Source: G051132615 sp051132615
GTDB lineage: Bacteria > Pseudomonadota > Gammaproteobacteria > Burkholderiales > Neisseriaceae
Direction: 5' to 3'
Assembly: GCF_051132615.1 (NCBI RefSeq)
Contig: NZ_CP152375.1
Location: 2,170,001-2,234,000 of the forward strand
DNA: 64,000 bases
Shown piece by piece: positions 34,246-43,700 of this stretch. The notes beneath the pieces were generated by a model. It was not told the origin of the DNA. It was given only the letters and a program-made list of their open reading frames with translations, and did no database searches. Positions within the stretch are counted from its first letter, which is position 1, and every line of letters begins with the position of its first letter. The translations under genes and the position numbers were made by a program.

Positions 34246-35406
34246 ATGAGTATTCCAAGTCATGTTCAAGTAGTGGTTGTGGGTGCAGGTGCAGTAGGCG
34301 CCTTAGTTGCTTTGAACTTACATAAGCAAGGTAAGCAGGTTTTGTTGATTGAATCGCGTCAACCATGTGTTGCTGTGCCTGACGCCCGTACGCTAGCCTT
34401 GTCTTATGCAAGTTTACAAGGTTTGGCTGATGCTGGTATAGAATTTGTCGAACATGATTTAAATGTTATTCAAACGGTACATGTTTCCGCCCAAAACCAA
34501 TTTGGGTGCACTTTATTGAAACAGACTGATTTATCTTTACCTTATCTTGGTGCCGTGATTGATTACGCCAAAGTTATTAATGCATCTGATCAAGCATTAA
34601 TGAATCAAAATATTGCGGTATTGTGGGAAACAAAAGTAAAAGCTTTACAAACCACCCAAAATTTATCGGTTCTTACTTTAGAAAATACAACAGCTTCTTA
34701 TGAAATAACAGCAGATTACACCATTCTTGCTGAGGGTGGGGCGCTGACACAGAATTTACCTAATTTAAAAAGAAGAGTCTTTGATTATCAACAAAGTGCT
34801 GTAGTAGCCAGCGTTACCTTTGAACAAAAACATCAACAATGTGCATTTGAGCGGTTTGCCGTAAAAGGGCCATTGGCATTGTTACCTTATCAATCAGACA
34901 AAACTTGCCGTTTAGTTTGGACCAGAACACCAGATGATGCACAAGCATTAAAAAATGGATCAATCGAAAATTTTAAAGCGCAATTGAACGATGCTTTTGG
35001 TGCACGTTTAGGTAAAATTGAACACATAAACAATATTGCTGTATTTCCTCTATATTTAAAACAATTGAATCAAGTCTATTCTGGTCGGGTGATTTGTATC
35101 GGCAATGCTGCCCAAACCATGCATCCAGTCGCTGCACAAGGGTTAAATTTAGGACTGCGCGATGCCATGGCTTTGGTACAGGTTTTTGCGACAGAACAAG
35201 TCGACAATACTTTAGGGAAAAAATATGCTGCTACACGTAGAGTAGATGCCCATAGTATTGTGGGTTTTACCCACGCTTTGGTGACATTGTTTGATCAGGA
35301 ACATACGGTGTTGCAACAAGGTCGTTCTGTCGTTTTGAATATGCTCAATACCCTTCCGTGGTTGAGGAAGAAATTTACGGAACATTTGGTCTTTGGTGTA
35401 AAGTAA
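34246..35406 (+). CDS. ubiH: 2-octaprenyl-6-methoxyphenol hydroxylase
   Basis: FAD-dependent aromatic hydroxylase of ubiquinone synthesis (C4 hydroxylation in E. coli). 386 residues. FAD site GAGAVGALVALNLHKQGKQVLLIE near the N-terminus, DARTLALSYAS, and the second FAD motif GNAAQTMHPVAAQGLNLGLRDA at about residues 285-306. Assignment to UbiH rather than UbiI is based on order and on the LSYAS motif. It belongs to the Ubi complex at the inner membrane. A second paralogue follows 51 bases later. Confidence 0.9.
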   Translation: MSIPSHVQVVVVGAGAVGALVALNLHKQGKQVLLIESRQPCVAVPDARTLALSYASLQGLADAGIEFVEHDLNVIQTVHVSAQNQFGCTLLKQTDLSLPYLGAVIDYAKVINASDQALMNQNIAVLWETKVKALQTTQNLSVLTLENTTASYEITADYTILAEGGALTQNLPNLKRRVFDYQQSAVVASVTFEQKHQQCAFERFAVKGPLALLPYQSDKTCRLVWTRTPDDAQALKNGSIENFKAQLNDAFGARLGKIEHINNIAVFPLYLKQLNQVYSGRVICIGNAAQTMHPVAAQGLNLGLRDAMALVQVFATEQVDNTLGKKYAATRRVDAHSIVGFTHALVTLFDQEHTVLQQGRSVVLNMLNTLPWLRKKFTEHLVFGVK

Positions 35407-35457
35407 TTAAATAATTGTGTCTAAAAAATCAGGTTTTGTTGGTTTAAAGGGTCATAA

Positions 35458-36624
35458 ATGAATCACTATTTAGAAGTAGATGCTGTAATAGTTGGTGGCG
35501 GCTTAGTTGGTGCGGCAACAGCACTTTCATTACATTTGTTGGGTAAAAAAGTTATTTTATTAGAGCTTGGACAACCTAAAATTGACTCAGTGAGCTTACA
35601 TAAGGGGTGGGATCCTCGTATTTATGCTATTAGCCCAGCAAATCAAGTTTTCTTGGAAAGTTTAGGGGCTTGGCCGCCCTTGGCTGATAGAGCTCAGGCC
35701 GTGATGGGGATGGATGTTAAAGCCGATGCTGGTGGGTATATAACATTTGAAGCAGATCAGTTTAAGACTGATCGATTAGCCACTATTATTGAAAATCGAT
35801 ACTTGCTTGCATCAATTTGGGCACAATTAGCACAACATAATGTCCCTATTATTCAAGGGCAAAGAGCAAAAGAGATTGCGACATACCCTGATAAAGCTAT
35901 TGTAACCTTAGAAAATGAACAAAAAATTGAAGCAAAACTGGTTGTCGGTGCAGATGGTGCGAATTCTTGGGTACGAAGAGAATTAAATATTGATATTAAA
36001 GTAGATCATTATTTCCATCATGGCGTAGTAGCGAATTTTGAATGTCAATTAGATCATCAAGGGGTTGCTTATCAATGGTTTGAAGATGGTGAAATTTTGG
36101 CTTATTTACCCTTACCCAATAAACGGATGTCTATGGTTTGGTCTACCAGAGAGCCTCAAAGATTATTGGATATGGATGAAGCAGCTTTAGCCAATACAGT
36201 AGCTGCGCGTGGGCATCACACGTTGGGTCAGTTAGAGGTGATTACTTCTGCTCATGCTTTTGAATTAAGATTAATTCGGCCACAAACGACCTATGCTCAT
36301 CGCGTGGTGCTGATTGGGGATGCTGCACATACAATTCATCCTTTAGCTGGACAAGGGGTGAATTTAGGTTTTGGTGATGTGATCGCTTTAAGTGCATTAT
36401 TAAAAGGGCAAAAGGACATTGGTCAATTGTCATTATTGAAACGTTATGCTTTAACACGGGTTGAACCTGTGCGCTTAATGCAGTTAGGTTGTGATGGTTT
36501 ATTTAAGTTGTTTGAAGCTCGTCATTTACCTGGAATTTCATGGGTAAGAAATACAGGGCTGAGATTGGTGAATAAAAGCCAATTAATAAAAAAACAGTTG
36601 ATTAAACAGGCTATGGGTTGGTGA
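35458..36624 (+). CDS. ubiI: UbiI/UbiF-family ubiquinone hydroxylase
   Basis: 388 residues, paralogous to the gene just upstream. FAD motif GGGLVGAATALSLHLLGKKVILLE, DPRIYAISPAN, LVVGADGANSWVRRELNI (the DG motif of class A flavin monooxygenases) and GDAAHTIHPLAGQGVNLGFGDV. By position (after ubiH) it corresponds to ubiI/visC; the sequence could also be UbiF-like or a broad-specificity UbiM-type enzyme, and the regiochemistry cannot be read. Last gene of the pepP-ubi group, before the pseudaminic acid locus. Confidence 0.85.
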   Translation: MNHYLEVDAVIVGGGLVGAATALSLHLLGKKVILLELGQPKIDSVSLHKGWDPRIYAISPANQVFLESLGAWPPLADRAQAVMGMDVKADAGGYITFEADQFKTDRLATIIENRYLLASIWAQLAQHNVPIIQGQRAKEIATYPDKAIVTLENEQKIEAKLVVGADGANSWVRRELNIDIKVDHYFHHGVVANFECQLDHQGVAYQWFEDGEILAYLPLPNKRMSMVWSTREPQRLLDMDEAALANTVAARGHHTLGQLEVITSAHAFELRLIRPQTTYAHRVVLIGDAAHTIHPLAGQGVNLGFGDVIALSALLKGQKDIGQLSLLKRYALTRVEPVRLMQLGCDGLFKLFEARHLPGISWVRNTGLRLVNKSQLIKKQLIKQAMGW

Positions 36625-36722
36625 TGCTTTAAAGTGCGATTAATAATGATAGCAGTACCAGCTGTATTTTTGATATCATTTCAATTCTAGAATTTTGGTT
36701 TATTAATTAAGGCAATATAAAT

Positions 36723-37727
36723 ATGTTTAATAATAAAAGTATTTTGATTACTGGAGGAACAGGCTCTTTTGGTAAACAATATGTGCGTACAATTTTAAGT
36801 CGTTTCCAACCTAAGCGTATTGTTGTGTACTCTCGCGACGAATTAAAACAATTTGAAATGCAACAAGAGTTCGATCAACCATGTATGCGCTATTTTATTG
36901 GAGATGTGCGAGACAAAGAACGTTTAACGCAAGCGATGAATGGCATTGACTTTGTGATTCATGCTGCGGCATTAAAGCAAGTACCCGCAGCAGAATATAA
37001 TCCAATGGAATGTATTAAAACCAATATATATGGTGCTGAGAATGTTATTTATGCTTCATTACAAAATAATGTTGATCGTGTGATTGCTTTATCTACAGAT
37101 AAAGCAGCCAATCCCATTAATTTATATGGCGCAACCAAATTAGCTTCAGATAAATTATTTGTTGCTGCTAATAATATGGCTGGTGGCACAACACAATTTT
37201 CTGTTGTACGCTATGGTAATGTGGTTGGCTCCCGTGGCTCTGTTGTGCCCTTTTTCAAAAAACTGATTGCAGAAGGTGCTGAGTCTTTACCTATTACAGA
37301 TGAACACATGACAAGATTTTGGATTACCTTGCAGCAAGGTGTTGATTTTGTCTTGAAGAATTTTGAAAGAATGTACGGCGGTGAAATTTTCGTGCCTAAA
37401 ATTCCTTCGGTTAAAATTACCGATTTAGCAAAGGCAATGGCGCCTAATTTACCTCATAAAATTATTGGGATTCGTCCAGGTGAAAAATTACATGAAATTA
37501 TGTGCCCAGCTGATGATTCGCATTTAACATTAGAGTTTGATGATCATTATGTATTGCGTCCGACTATCCGGTTTACGGCAAGAAATAATGATTTTGTTGA
37601 AAATTGTTTAGGGGAAAAAGGTGAGCCTGTAAAACCAGGATTTGAATATCATTCTGGTAATAATGCTCAATTTTTGACTGTTGAACAGATTAAAGAAGTC
37701 AATAAAAAAGCAGGCATAAGTGAATAG
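36723..37727 (+). CDS. pseB: UDP-N-acetylglucosamine 4,6-dehydratase (inverting)
   Basis: First step of CMP-pseudaminic acid synthesis: UDP-GlcNAc to UDP-2-acetamido-2,6-dideoxy-beta-L-arabino-hexos-4-ulose. 334 residues, SDR-extended fold. Cofactor motif ITGGTGSFGKQY at about 8-19, HAAALKQVPAAEYNP typical of PseB/FlaA1, and the catalytic region ALSTDKAANPINLYGATK with T-D-K and Y-x3-K. First gene of the locus, 99 bases after ubiI. Start supported by AAGG at 36710-36713 before ATG 36723. Confidence 0.95.
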   Translation: MFNNKSILITGGTGSFGKQYVRTILSRFQPKRIVVYSRDELKQFEMQQEFDQPCMRYFIGDVRDKERLTQAMNGIDFVIHAAALKQVPAAEYNPMECIKTNIYGAENVIYASLQNNVDRVIALSTDKAANPINLYGATKLASDKLFVAANNMAGGTTQFSVVRYGNVVGSRGSVVPFFKKLIAEGAESLPITDEHMTRFWITLQQGVDFVLKNFERMYGGEIFVPKIPSVKITDLAKAMAPNLPHKIIGIRPGEKLHEIMCPADDSHLTLEFDDHYVLRPTIRFTARNNDFVENCLGEKGEPVKPGFEYHSGNNAQFLTVEQIKEVNKKAGISE

Positions 37728-37748
37728 AAAAAGATGTAGGCGTATTGT

Positions 37749-38780
37749 ATGATAATGGATGGACAGCCTCAGAAAATAGATGTGTTAATTAATACACCTT
37801 CTAGCAAGACCCATTTGTTGTATATTGCTTCTTTTTTGGCGCAATTGAAGGGGAAATTTGATATACAAAAAATTTATATTCGGCCTTCAGGGCAGTTTTT
37901 AAATTTTAAAGGATTATTAGATCAAGATATCACAGATTTTTTTGGGGCTGATTGGTCATACTTGAAAGAAAATAGTAGGTTAAGTTTTCGTTTTTTTTTC
38001 AATAAAAAGAAGAAAAATAAGACACTTTATTACTTGCATATTTCTGATTGTACGATTCAAAGTATTTTATGTTCTGATTTTGTTAGTCAGTATAAAGAAA
38101 TTCGTAATGTCATTATTTGTGAGGGAATTGGTTCTTCTGGTAATTTGTTGACTCGGTTTTTGGTGGCATTACGAGAACAGAAAAAATTTAATATTTTTAT
38201 TTTTATAAGAAAAATAATTACCAAAGGCATTCTAAGTATATTTTTTAAGAAGGTTTTTCTTAAAGTAGAACAATGGCAATTATATAATCAAAACTTAGAG
38301 CTTAATCCAGAAATTAAACAATATATATTGGTACATAATCACTATTATCAAAGCCTAGAACAAAGTGAACAAAAAGCGATTTTGTTTATAGGGCAACCAT
38401 GGGTTGAGTTAGGTTTTGTGGAACAAAATACTTATATTAATTTTTTACAGTCTATCATTGATGGACTAATTAAAAAAGGATATTACATTAAACTTAGACC
38501 TCATCCAGCAGAGGGGTTAGATAAATATGAAAAACTCAATATTCAATTGGATCAAGACTATTCGTTACCATTAGAGCTATTATTTGATCAACCTTATATA
38601 GTCATTGGAAATTGTAGCACTGCTTTAATTAACTTATCTGCTATTTTTGGTGTAGATGCTTATTTATTAAAATGTGATTTTTTAGAAAATCTATATTTGT
38701 CAAAGACACAAAAAGCGTTATTTGCCAAATATTGTGGTTCTGAATTGGATTTAGAACAATTATTAGACAAACTTCATTAA
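37749..38780 (+). CDS. Glycosyltransferase with sialyltransferase-like motifs; putative pseudaminic acid transferase
   Basis: 343 residues, cytoplasmic or membrane-associated, basic in the middle (KKKKNK; several Lys/Arg-rich amphipathic stretches at 145-185). Three short motifs recall those of bacterial sialyl- and polysialyltransferases (GT52-type): an acidic-Gly motif ICEGIGSSG (about 121), an HP motif in LRPHPAEG (about 254) and an S-S/T motif in GNCSTALINLSAIFG (about 297), with FIGQPWVELGF before the HP. The gene lies between pseB and pseC, so the donor is probably CMP-pseudaminic acid. Whether it adds one residue or polymerises, and onto what, is unknown. ATG 37749 or 37755 could be the start. 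Confidence 0.7.
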   Translation: MIMDGQPQKIDVLINTPSSKTHLLYIASFLAQLKGKFDIQKIYIRPSGQFLNFKGLLDQDITDFFGADWSYLKENSRLSFRFFFNKKKKNKTLYYLHISDCTIQSILCSDFVSQYKEIRNVIICEGIGSSGNLLTRFLVALREQKKFNIFIFIRKIITKGILSIFFKKVFLKVEQWQLYNQNLELNPEIKQYILVHNHYYQSLEQSEQKAILFIGQPWVELGFVEQNTYINFLQSIIDGLIKKGYYIKLRPHPAEGLDKYEKLNIQLDQDYSLPLELLFDQPYIVIGNCSTALINLSAIFGVDAYLLKCDFLENLYLSKTQKALFAKYCGSELDLEQLLDKLH

Positions 38781-38803
38781 AATTTAAAAGGCTAGGGTTT
38801 CAA

Positions 38804-39952
38804 ATGATTCCTTATGGAAAACAAGATATCCATCAAGAGGATATTGAGGCAATTGTTCAAGTATTACGATCTGATTTTCTAACTCAAGGGCCAAAAGTAC
38901 CTTTGTTTGAACAAAATTTATGCCAATATACTGGTGCTTCTTATGCTTTTGCTGTTAATAGTGCAACATCTGCTTTGCATATTGCGTGCTTAGCTTTAGG
39001 ATTGGGAGCAGGGGATATTCTTTGGACGAGCACTATTTCTTTTGTTGCTTCCAGCAATTGCGCATTATATTGTGGCGCTCATGTCGATTTTGTTGATATT
39101 GATCCACAAACCTATAATATGTCTGTTGTCGCTTTAGAACAAAAATTAATAGAAGCTCAAAAAAATAATTGTTTACCAAAAATTGTGGTACCTGTTCATT
39201 TGTGTGGGCAATCATGCGATATGCAGGCTATTTTTGCATTATCTAAGCAATATGGTTTTAGAATTATTGAAGATGCATCTCATGCCATTGGGGCTAAATA
39301 CCAAGGGTTACCAGTGGGAGATTGCCGTTATAGCGATATTACAGTATTTAGTTTTCATCCAGTAAAAATTATTACGACTGCTGAAGGGGGAGCCGCTTTA
39401 ACAAATGACCCTAAGCTTGCACAAAAAATGAATTTATTGCGTAGTCATGGTATCACTCGCGATGAAAATTTGATGACAGAAAAAAGTCATGGAGCTTGGT
39501 TTTATCAACAGGTTGATTTGGGTTTTAACTATAGAATGACTGAATTACAAGCTGCATTAGGTATCAGTCAACTGACTCGATTAGATCAGTATGTTGCCAG
39601 CCGCCATAAAAAAGTTGAAATATACAATCAGGCTTTTTCATCTGTGGCTTTACAGTTACCATATCAAAATAACCAGACATATTCCAGTTATCATTTATAT
39701 CCTATTTTAGTCAATGAACAGACAGATCGTGCACATTTATTTAATGTGTTACGTCAAGCTAATATAGGTGTTAATGTACATTACATTCCTATTCATACTC
39801 AGCCTTATTATCAACAGTTAGGGTTTAAATGGGGAGATTTTCCTGAAGCTGAAAATTACTATAAAAGAGCCATTAGTTTACCTTTGTATGCGCAATTGAG
39901 TGATACAGAGCAAAATTATGTTATAGAACAAGTTTGCCAAAATATTAAATGA
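38804..39952 (+). CDS. pseC: UDP-4-amino-4,6-dideoxy-N-acetyl-beta-L-altrosamine transaminase
   Basis: Second step: PLP-dependent transamination of the PseB product. 382 residues, DegT/DnrJ/EryC1/StrS family. MIPYGKQDIHQEDIEAI is the usual start; VNSATSALHIACLALGLG, the Asp in RIIEDASHAIGAKY, and the PLP Lys in FSFHPVKIITTAEGGAAL (near residue 187) are present. NYRMTELQAALG and VHYIPIHTQPYY are further family marks. 23 bases after the glycosyltransferase gene, in the same unit. Confidence 0.95.
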   Translation: MIPYGKQDIHQEDIEAIVQVLRSDFLTQGPKVPLFEQNLCQYTGASYAFAVNSATSALHIACLALGLGAGDILWTSTISFVASSNCALYCGAHVDFVDIDPQTYNMSVVALEQKLIEAQKNNCLPKIVVPVHLCGQSCDMQAIFALSKQYGFRIIEDASHAIGAKYQGLPVGDCRYSDITVFSFHPVKIITTAEGGAALTNDPKLAQKMNLLRSHGITRDENLMTEKSHGAWFYQQVDLGFNYRMTELQAALGISQLTRLDQYVASRHKKVEIYNQAFSSVALQLPYQNNQTYSSYHLYPILVNEQTDRAHLFNVLRQANIGVNVHYIPIHTQPYYQQLGFKWGDFPEAENYYKRAISLPLYAQLSDTEQNYVIEQVCQNIK

Positions 39953-39985
39953 TTTTTCTTTAATATTTTATTTAGAAGTGTATTT

Positions 39986-40681
39986 ATGAATATAGCCATT
40001 ATTCCTGCTAGAGGTGGTAGTAAAAGAATACCGCATAAAAATATTAAAAATTTTTGTGGTAAACCAATGATTGCTTGGCCAATAGAAGCCGCTTTAGAAA
40101 GTAATTGTTTTGATTCTGTTATTGTTTCTACCGATAGTGTAGAGATTGCATCTGTAGCTCAATCATTTGGTGCTCAGGTTCCTTTTATTCGTCCAGCAGA
40201 ATTATCTGATGACTTTACTGGGACAACAGCTGTGATTAAACACGCTGTTAGGTCCATTTCAAATATAATGCAGGATATTGAGAATGTATGCTGTTTATAT
40301 GCTACTGCTCCATTTGTACAGCCACAAAACTTAATCGACAGCTTTAATGTCTTAAATAATAATGATTGTGATTTTGTGTTTTCTGTCACAAGCTTTGCTT
40401 TTCCTATCCAAAGAGCCATTAAAATTACATCAAATAATCGGGTACAAATGTTTCAGCCTGAAATGTTTGTAAAACGCTCTCAAGATTTAGAAGAAGCTTA
40501 TCATGACGCTGGGCAATTTTATTGGGGGACAACGAAAGCATGGCTTGAAGAAAAGAGTATTTTTTCTTCGGGGAGTGTACCTTTTGTCTTACCTAGGTAT
40601 AGAGTGCAAGATATTGATACCCATGAAGATTGGGTGAGAGCAGAGTATATGTTTGCAGCGATGACGGGATTACAATCATGA
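39986..40681 (+). CDS. pseF: Pseudaminic acid cytidylyltransferase
   Basis: Final activation step: pseudaminic acid plus CTP to CMP-pseudaminic acid. 231 residues. Nucleotidyltransferase loop IPARGGSKRIPHKNIKNFCGKPMI, then STDSVEIASVAQSFGAQVPFIRPAELSDD and DAGQFYWGTTKAWL, the last characteristic of PseF compared with NeuA. Its stop overlaps the start of the pseG-pseH fusion (ATGA). Confidence 0.95.
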   Translation: MNIAIIPARGGSKRIPHKNIKNFCGKPMIAWPIEAALESNCFDSVIVSTDSVEIASVAQSFGAQVPFIRPAELSDDFTGTTAVIKHAVRSISNIMQDIENVCCLYATAPFVQPQNLIDSFNVLNNNDCDFVFSVTSFAFPIQRAIKITSNNRVQMFQPEMFVKRSQDLEEAYHDAGQFYWGTTKAWLEEKSIFSSGSVPFVLPRYRVQDIDTHEDWVRAEYMFAAMTGLQS

Positions 40682-42228
40682 AAACAGCTGTTTTTCGTGT
40701 TGATGCGGCACTTCATATTGGTAGTGGCCATGTGATGCGTTGCTTAACCTTGGCCGATGCGTTAAAAGAACAAAATATCAACAATATTTTTATTTGTCGA
40801 GCTTATCAAGGTAATTTGATTGATTTTATTCGCCAAAAAGGCTTTGAGATACATCAGTTACCTTGTGTCAGTTCAGATTTTATTGCTACTGAGAAACAAA
40901 GCATACCCCATACTCATTGGCTCGGTGTAACATGGCAAGAGGATGCAGAACAAACCATTAATTATTTGAAACAAAAAAAAATCACTATTGATTGGTTGAT
41001 TATAGACCATTATGCTTTGGATAAACATTGGGAAGAGCAGTTAAGAGGATATGTCCAAAAAATAATGGTGATTGATGATTTAGCAGACAGAGCACATTCA
41101 TGTGAACTTTTATTGGATCAAAATCTCGGTAGAGAAAAAATAGATTATCAATTGTTGGTACCAGATTCTTGTCAATTGTTAATTGGTCCCCAATATGCGT
41201 TGCTTAGGCCAGAATTTTTACAATGGCGTAAAGAAAGTTTACTGCGTAGAAATAATCATACAAAGATCAAACAACTTTTGATTAGTTTAGGCGGTGTTGA
41301 TGCTCAGAATATCACCTCTGAAGTTTTACATTGTCTTGCTGAATGTAATAATTTACCAAAAGATAGTCAAATTAAAGTCATTATGGGTGAAAAAGCTCCT
41401 CATTTATCGCAAGTAAAGGTTATTGCACAACAGATGCCTTATGAAACAGAGGTGATTGTTAATACTAATCAGATGGCTCAAATTATGGCTCAAAGTGATT
41501 TAGCTATTGGTGCAGCTGGAAGTACATCTTGGGAGCGCTGTTGCTTGGGGCTGCCAACTATTGCGATTGCTTTGGCACAAAATCAAATACTGATTGGGCA
41601 AACTTTAGCTGAAAAAGGTATTCATTGGTTTGTGGGGGGGATTGAGAGGGCTGATTATTCAGTGGTATTAAAACATATACTGTTTTATGCTGTTTTTGAT
41701 GCTTATGCTCGTATCTCATTGACTCAAAAAAGCAGTAATTTTTGTGATGGAAACGGGGTTAAAAGAGTTATTCGTTCTTTAATTGAACCCGATATTACAA
41801 TCAGAGCAGCAAATTTGGATGATGCTCAATTATTATATTCTTGGCGTAATGCGCCTCAGATTCGTGAGCGATCACTTAATACACAAACTATTTTATTTTC
41901 TGATCATATGAACTGGTTTAAGCATTCTTTGTCCTTAAAAACGAGGTTAATTTTAATTGCTATGCATCATGAAGTAGAGTCAGCTTGTATCAGGTTTGAT
42001 TTTCAAGAACAAACGGCTATTGTTTCAATTTATCTATCACCAGAAAAAATAGGAGATGGTATAGGTCGGTTTGTTTTAAAAGCCGCACATAATTGGTTAA
42101 GGGAGAATTACCCCTCAATTAGAATAGTTGAGGCCGTTGTGTTGGCAAATAATATTGCTTCCCAGAAAATGTTTGAGAGTTTAGGCTATCAAAAAAAACA
42201 ATTTAATTATCAGTTAAAATTAAACTAA
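40678..42228 (+). CDS. pseG: PseG-PseH fusion: UDP-sugar hydrolase plus N-acetyltransferase
   Basis: 516 residues from ATG 40678, which overlaps the pseF stop. Residues about 1-350 are PseG (GT-B-like hydrolase that removes UDP): FRVDAALHIGSGHVMRCLTLADAL, LLISLGGVDAQN, and AIGAAGSTSWERCCLGLPTI. Residues about 370-516 are a GNAT domain of PseH type (ITIRAANLDDAQLLYSWRNAPQIRERSLN; GDGIGRFVLKAAHNWL; VLANNIASQKMFESLGY), which acetylates the 4-amino group using acetyl-CoA. In Campylobacter and Helicobacter these are separate proteins. Both domains look intact. Order of action is PseC, PseH, PseG, so the fusion joins consecutive steps 3 and 4. Confidence 0.92.
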   Translation: MKTAVFRVDAALHIGSGHVMRCLTLADALKEQNINNIFICRAYQGNLIDFIRQKGFEIHQLPCVSSDFIATEKQSIPHTHWLGVTWQEDAEQTINYLKQKKITIDWLIIDHYALDKHWEEQLRGYVQKIMVIDDLADRAHSCELLLDQNLGREKIDYQLLVPDSCQLLIGPQYALLRPEFLQWRKESLLRRNNHTKIKQLLISLGGVDAQNITSEVLHCLAECNNLPKDSQIKVIMGEKAPHLSQVKVIAQQMPYETEVIVNTNQMAQIMAQSDLAIGAAGSTSWERCCLGLPTIAIALAQNQILIGQTLAEKGIHWFVGGIERADYSVVLKHILFYAVFDAYARISLTQKSSNFCDGNGVKRVIRSLIEPDITIRAANLDDAQLLYSWRNAPQIRERSLNTQTILFSDHMNWFKHSLSLKTRLILIAMHHEVESACIRFDFQEQTAIVSIYLSPEKIGDGIGRFVLKAAHNWLRENYPSIRIVEAVVLANNIASQKMFESLGYQKKQFNYQLKLN

Positions 42229-42241
42229 TGATGAGAATACT

Positions 42242-43291
42242 ATGAATTTTACAATCGAGTCTAATTGTGTAGGCATAAATGAAAAACCTTATATTATTGC
42301 TGAATTATCTGCAAATCATAATGGGTCAATTGAACGTGCATTTGAAACAATAAAGGCGGCATATGAAAGTGGGGCAGATGCGGTTAAAATTCAAACCTAT
42401 ACTGCTGATACTATGACCATAGATTGCAATAGAGAAGAGTTTTTAATTAAAGGTGGCCTTTGGGATGGTTATAAATTATATGATTTATATAAGTGGGCAG
42501 AAACACCCTATGAATGGCATCAGGCAATTTTTGATTATGCAAAAAAAATAGGTATAACTATTTTTTCAACTCCTTTTGATGAAACAGCCGTTGATTTATT
42601 AGAAAGTTTAGATGTTCCAGCTTATAAGGTTGCATCATTTGAAATGACAGATTTACCTTTAATTAAGTATATCGCCAGAACAGGTAAACCAATAATTATG
42701 TCAACAGGTATGGCTTCAGAAGAAGAAATAGCTGAGGCGATAAAAACAGTACATGATGCAGGTAATCACCAGTTGGTTGTGTTGCATTGTATCAGCAGTT
42801 ACCCTGCACCGATTGAACAAGCTAATTTACGTCAAATGACAACAATTGCAGAGCGCTTTAATGTTCCAGTTGGTCTATCTGATCATACCTTAGGAACAAC
42901 TGCATCTATTACTGCTGTAGCACTTGGTGCTTGTGTGATTGAAAAACACTTCACTTTAAGTCGGCAAGATAAAGGCCCTGATAGCGATTTTTCTATTGAG
43001 CCTGATGAATTGAAAATATTGTGTCAGCAAACACGTGATGCGTGGCTAAGTTTGGGTACAACTGGGTTTAAACGTCAACAAGCTGAGGCACAAAATAAAA
43101 TTTTTCGCCGATCTATTTATTTTGTTAAACCATTAAAAGTAGGGGAAACGATCAATCAAACTCATATACGCAGGATTCGCCCAGGCTTAGGCTTAGAACC
43201 TAAGTATTTTGATGCGATTATTGGTAAAAAAGTGGTTACTGATATAGAGTACGGTATGCCTGTTACTTGGGATGTATTGGACAAAGAATAA
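42242..43291 (+). CDS. pseI: Pseudaminic acid synthase
   Basis: Condenses 2,4-diacetamido-2,4,6-trideoxy-L-altrose with phosphoenolpyruvate. 349 residues: NeuB-type TIM barrel (PYIIAELSANHNGSIERAFETIKAA; DAVKIQTYTADTMT; KVASFEMTDLPLIKYIA; GLSDHTLGT; KHFTLSR) and a C-terminal SAF/antifreeze-like domain (FRRSIYFVKPLKVGETI...IRRIRPGLGLEPKY). The family pattern favours PseI over NeuB or LegI. 13 bases after pseG-pseH. Confidence 0.95.
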   Translation: MNFTIESNCVGINEKPYIIAELSANHNGSIERAFETIKAAYESGADAVKIQTYTADTMTIDCNREEFLIKGGLWDGYKLYDLYKWAETPYEWHQAIFDYAKKIGITIFSTPFDETAVDLLESLDVPAYKVASFEMTDLPLIKYIARTGKPIIMSTGMASEEEIAEAIKTVHDAGNHQLVVLHCISSYPAPIEQANLRQMTTIAERFNVPVGLSDHTLGTTASITAVALGACVIEKHFTLSRQDKGPDSDFSIEPDELKILCQQTRDAWLSLGTTGFKRQQAEAQNKIFRRSIYFVKPLKVGETINQTHIRRIRPGLGLEPKYFDAIIGKKVVTDIEYGMPVTWDVLDKE

Positions 43292-43317
43292 CAAAATATA
43301 TTTTGACAATCATATTT

Positions 43318-43668
43318 ATGCATTCTTTACTCATTACAATTGGCTTATTAACCTTAAGCAATATATTCATGACTTTTGCTTGGTATGGTCATTTAAAATA
43401 TGCTCATTCTAAAGTATGGGTGGTTGCTGCCCTAATTAGTTGGGGTATTGCGTTATTTGAGTATTTATTGCAAGTTCCTGCTAATAGGATTGGTTACCAA
43501 GTTGCCTCAGCAGGGCAACTGAAGGTGATTCAAGAGGTCATCAGTTTAACTGTTTTTATTCCTTTTTCTATGTATATTCTAAAAGAACCTTTTAGAAGTG
43601 ATTATATTTGGGCTGGATTATGTTTAATCGGTGCGGTATTTTTTATGTTTCGTTCAAAAATAATGTAA
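43318..43668 (+). CDS. DUF486 small membrane protein (DMT-like)
   Basis: 116 residues from ATG 43318, the usual length for DUF486; an upstream in-frame start at 43267 would overlap pseI and add a non-conserved tail. Four hydrophobic helices (about 4-22, 30-48, 70-88, 94-112) and the signature FMTFAWYGHLK and QVPANRIGYQ. DUF486 proteins belong to the drug/metabolite transporter superfamily, with unknown function. Being between pseI and the flippase gene, it might move a lipid- or nucleotide-linked sugar, but DUF486 genes also occur elsewhere as independent genes. Confidence 0.85.
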   Translation: MHSLLITIGLLTLSNIFMTFAWYGHLKYAHSKVWVVAALISWGIALFEYLLQVPANRIGYQVASAGQLKVIQEVISLTVFIPFSMYILKEPFRSDYIWAGLCLIGAVFFMFRSKIM

Positions 43669-43700
43669 ATTTTGAATAAGAAGGCTGATGTCAATTTACG

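Noticed and set aside
43267..43317. Upstream start of the DUF486 gene
   Set aside because: It overlaps pseI and adds 17 residues not found in the family, which normally starts at the position used here.
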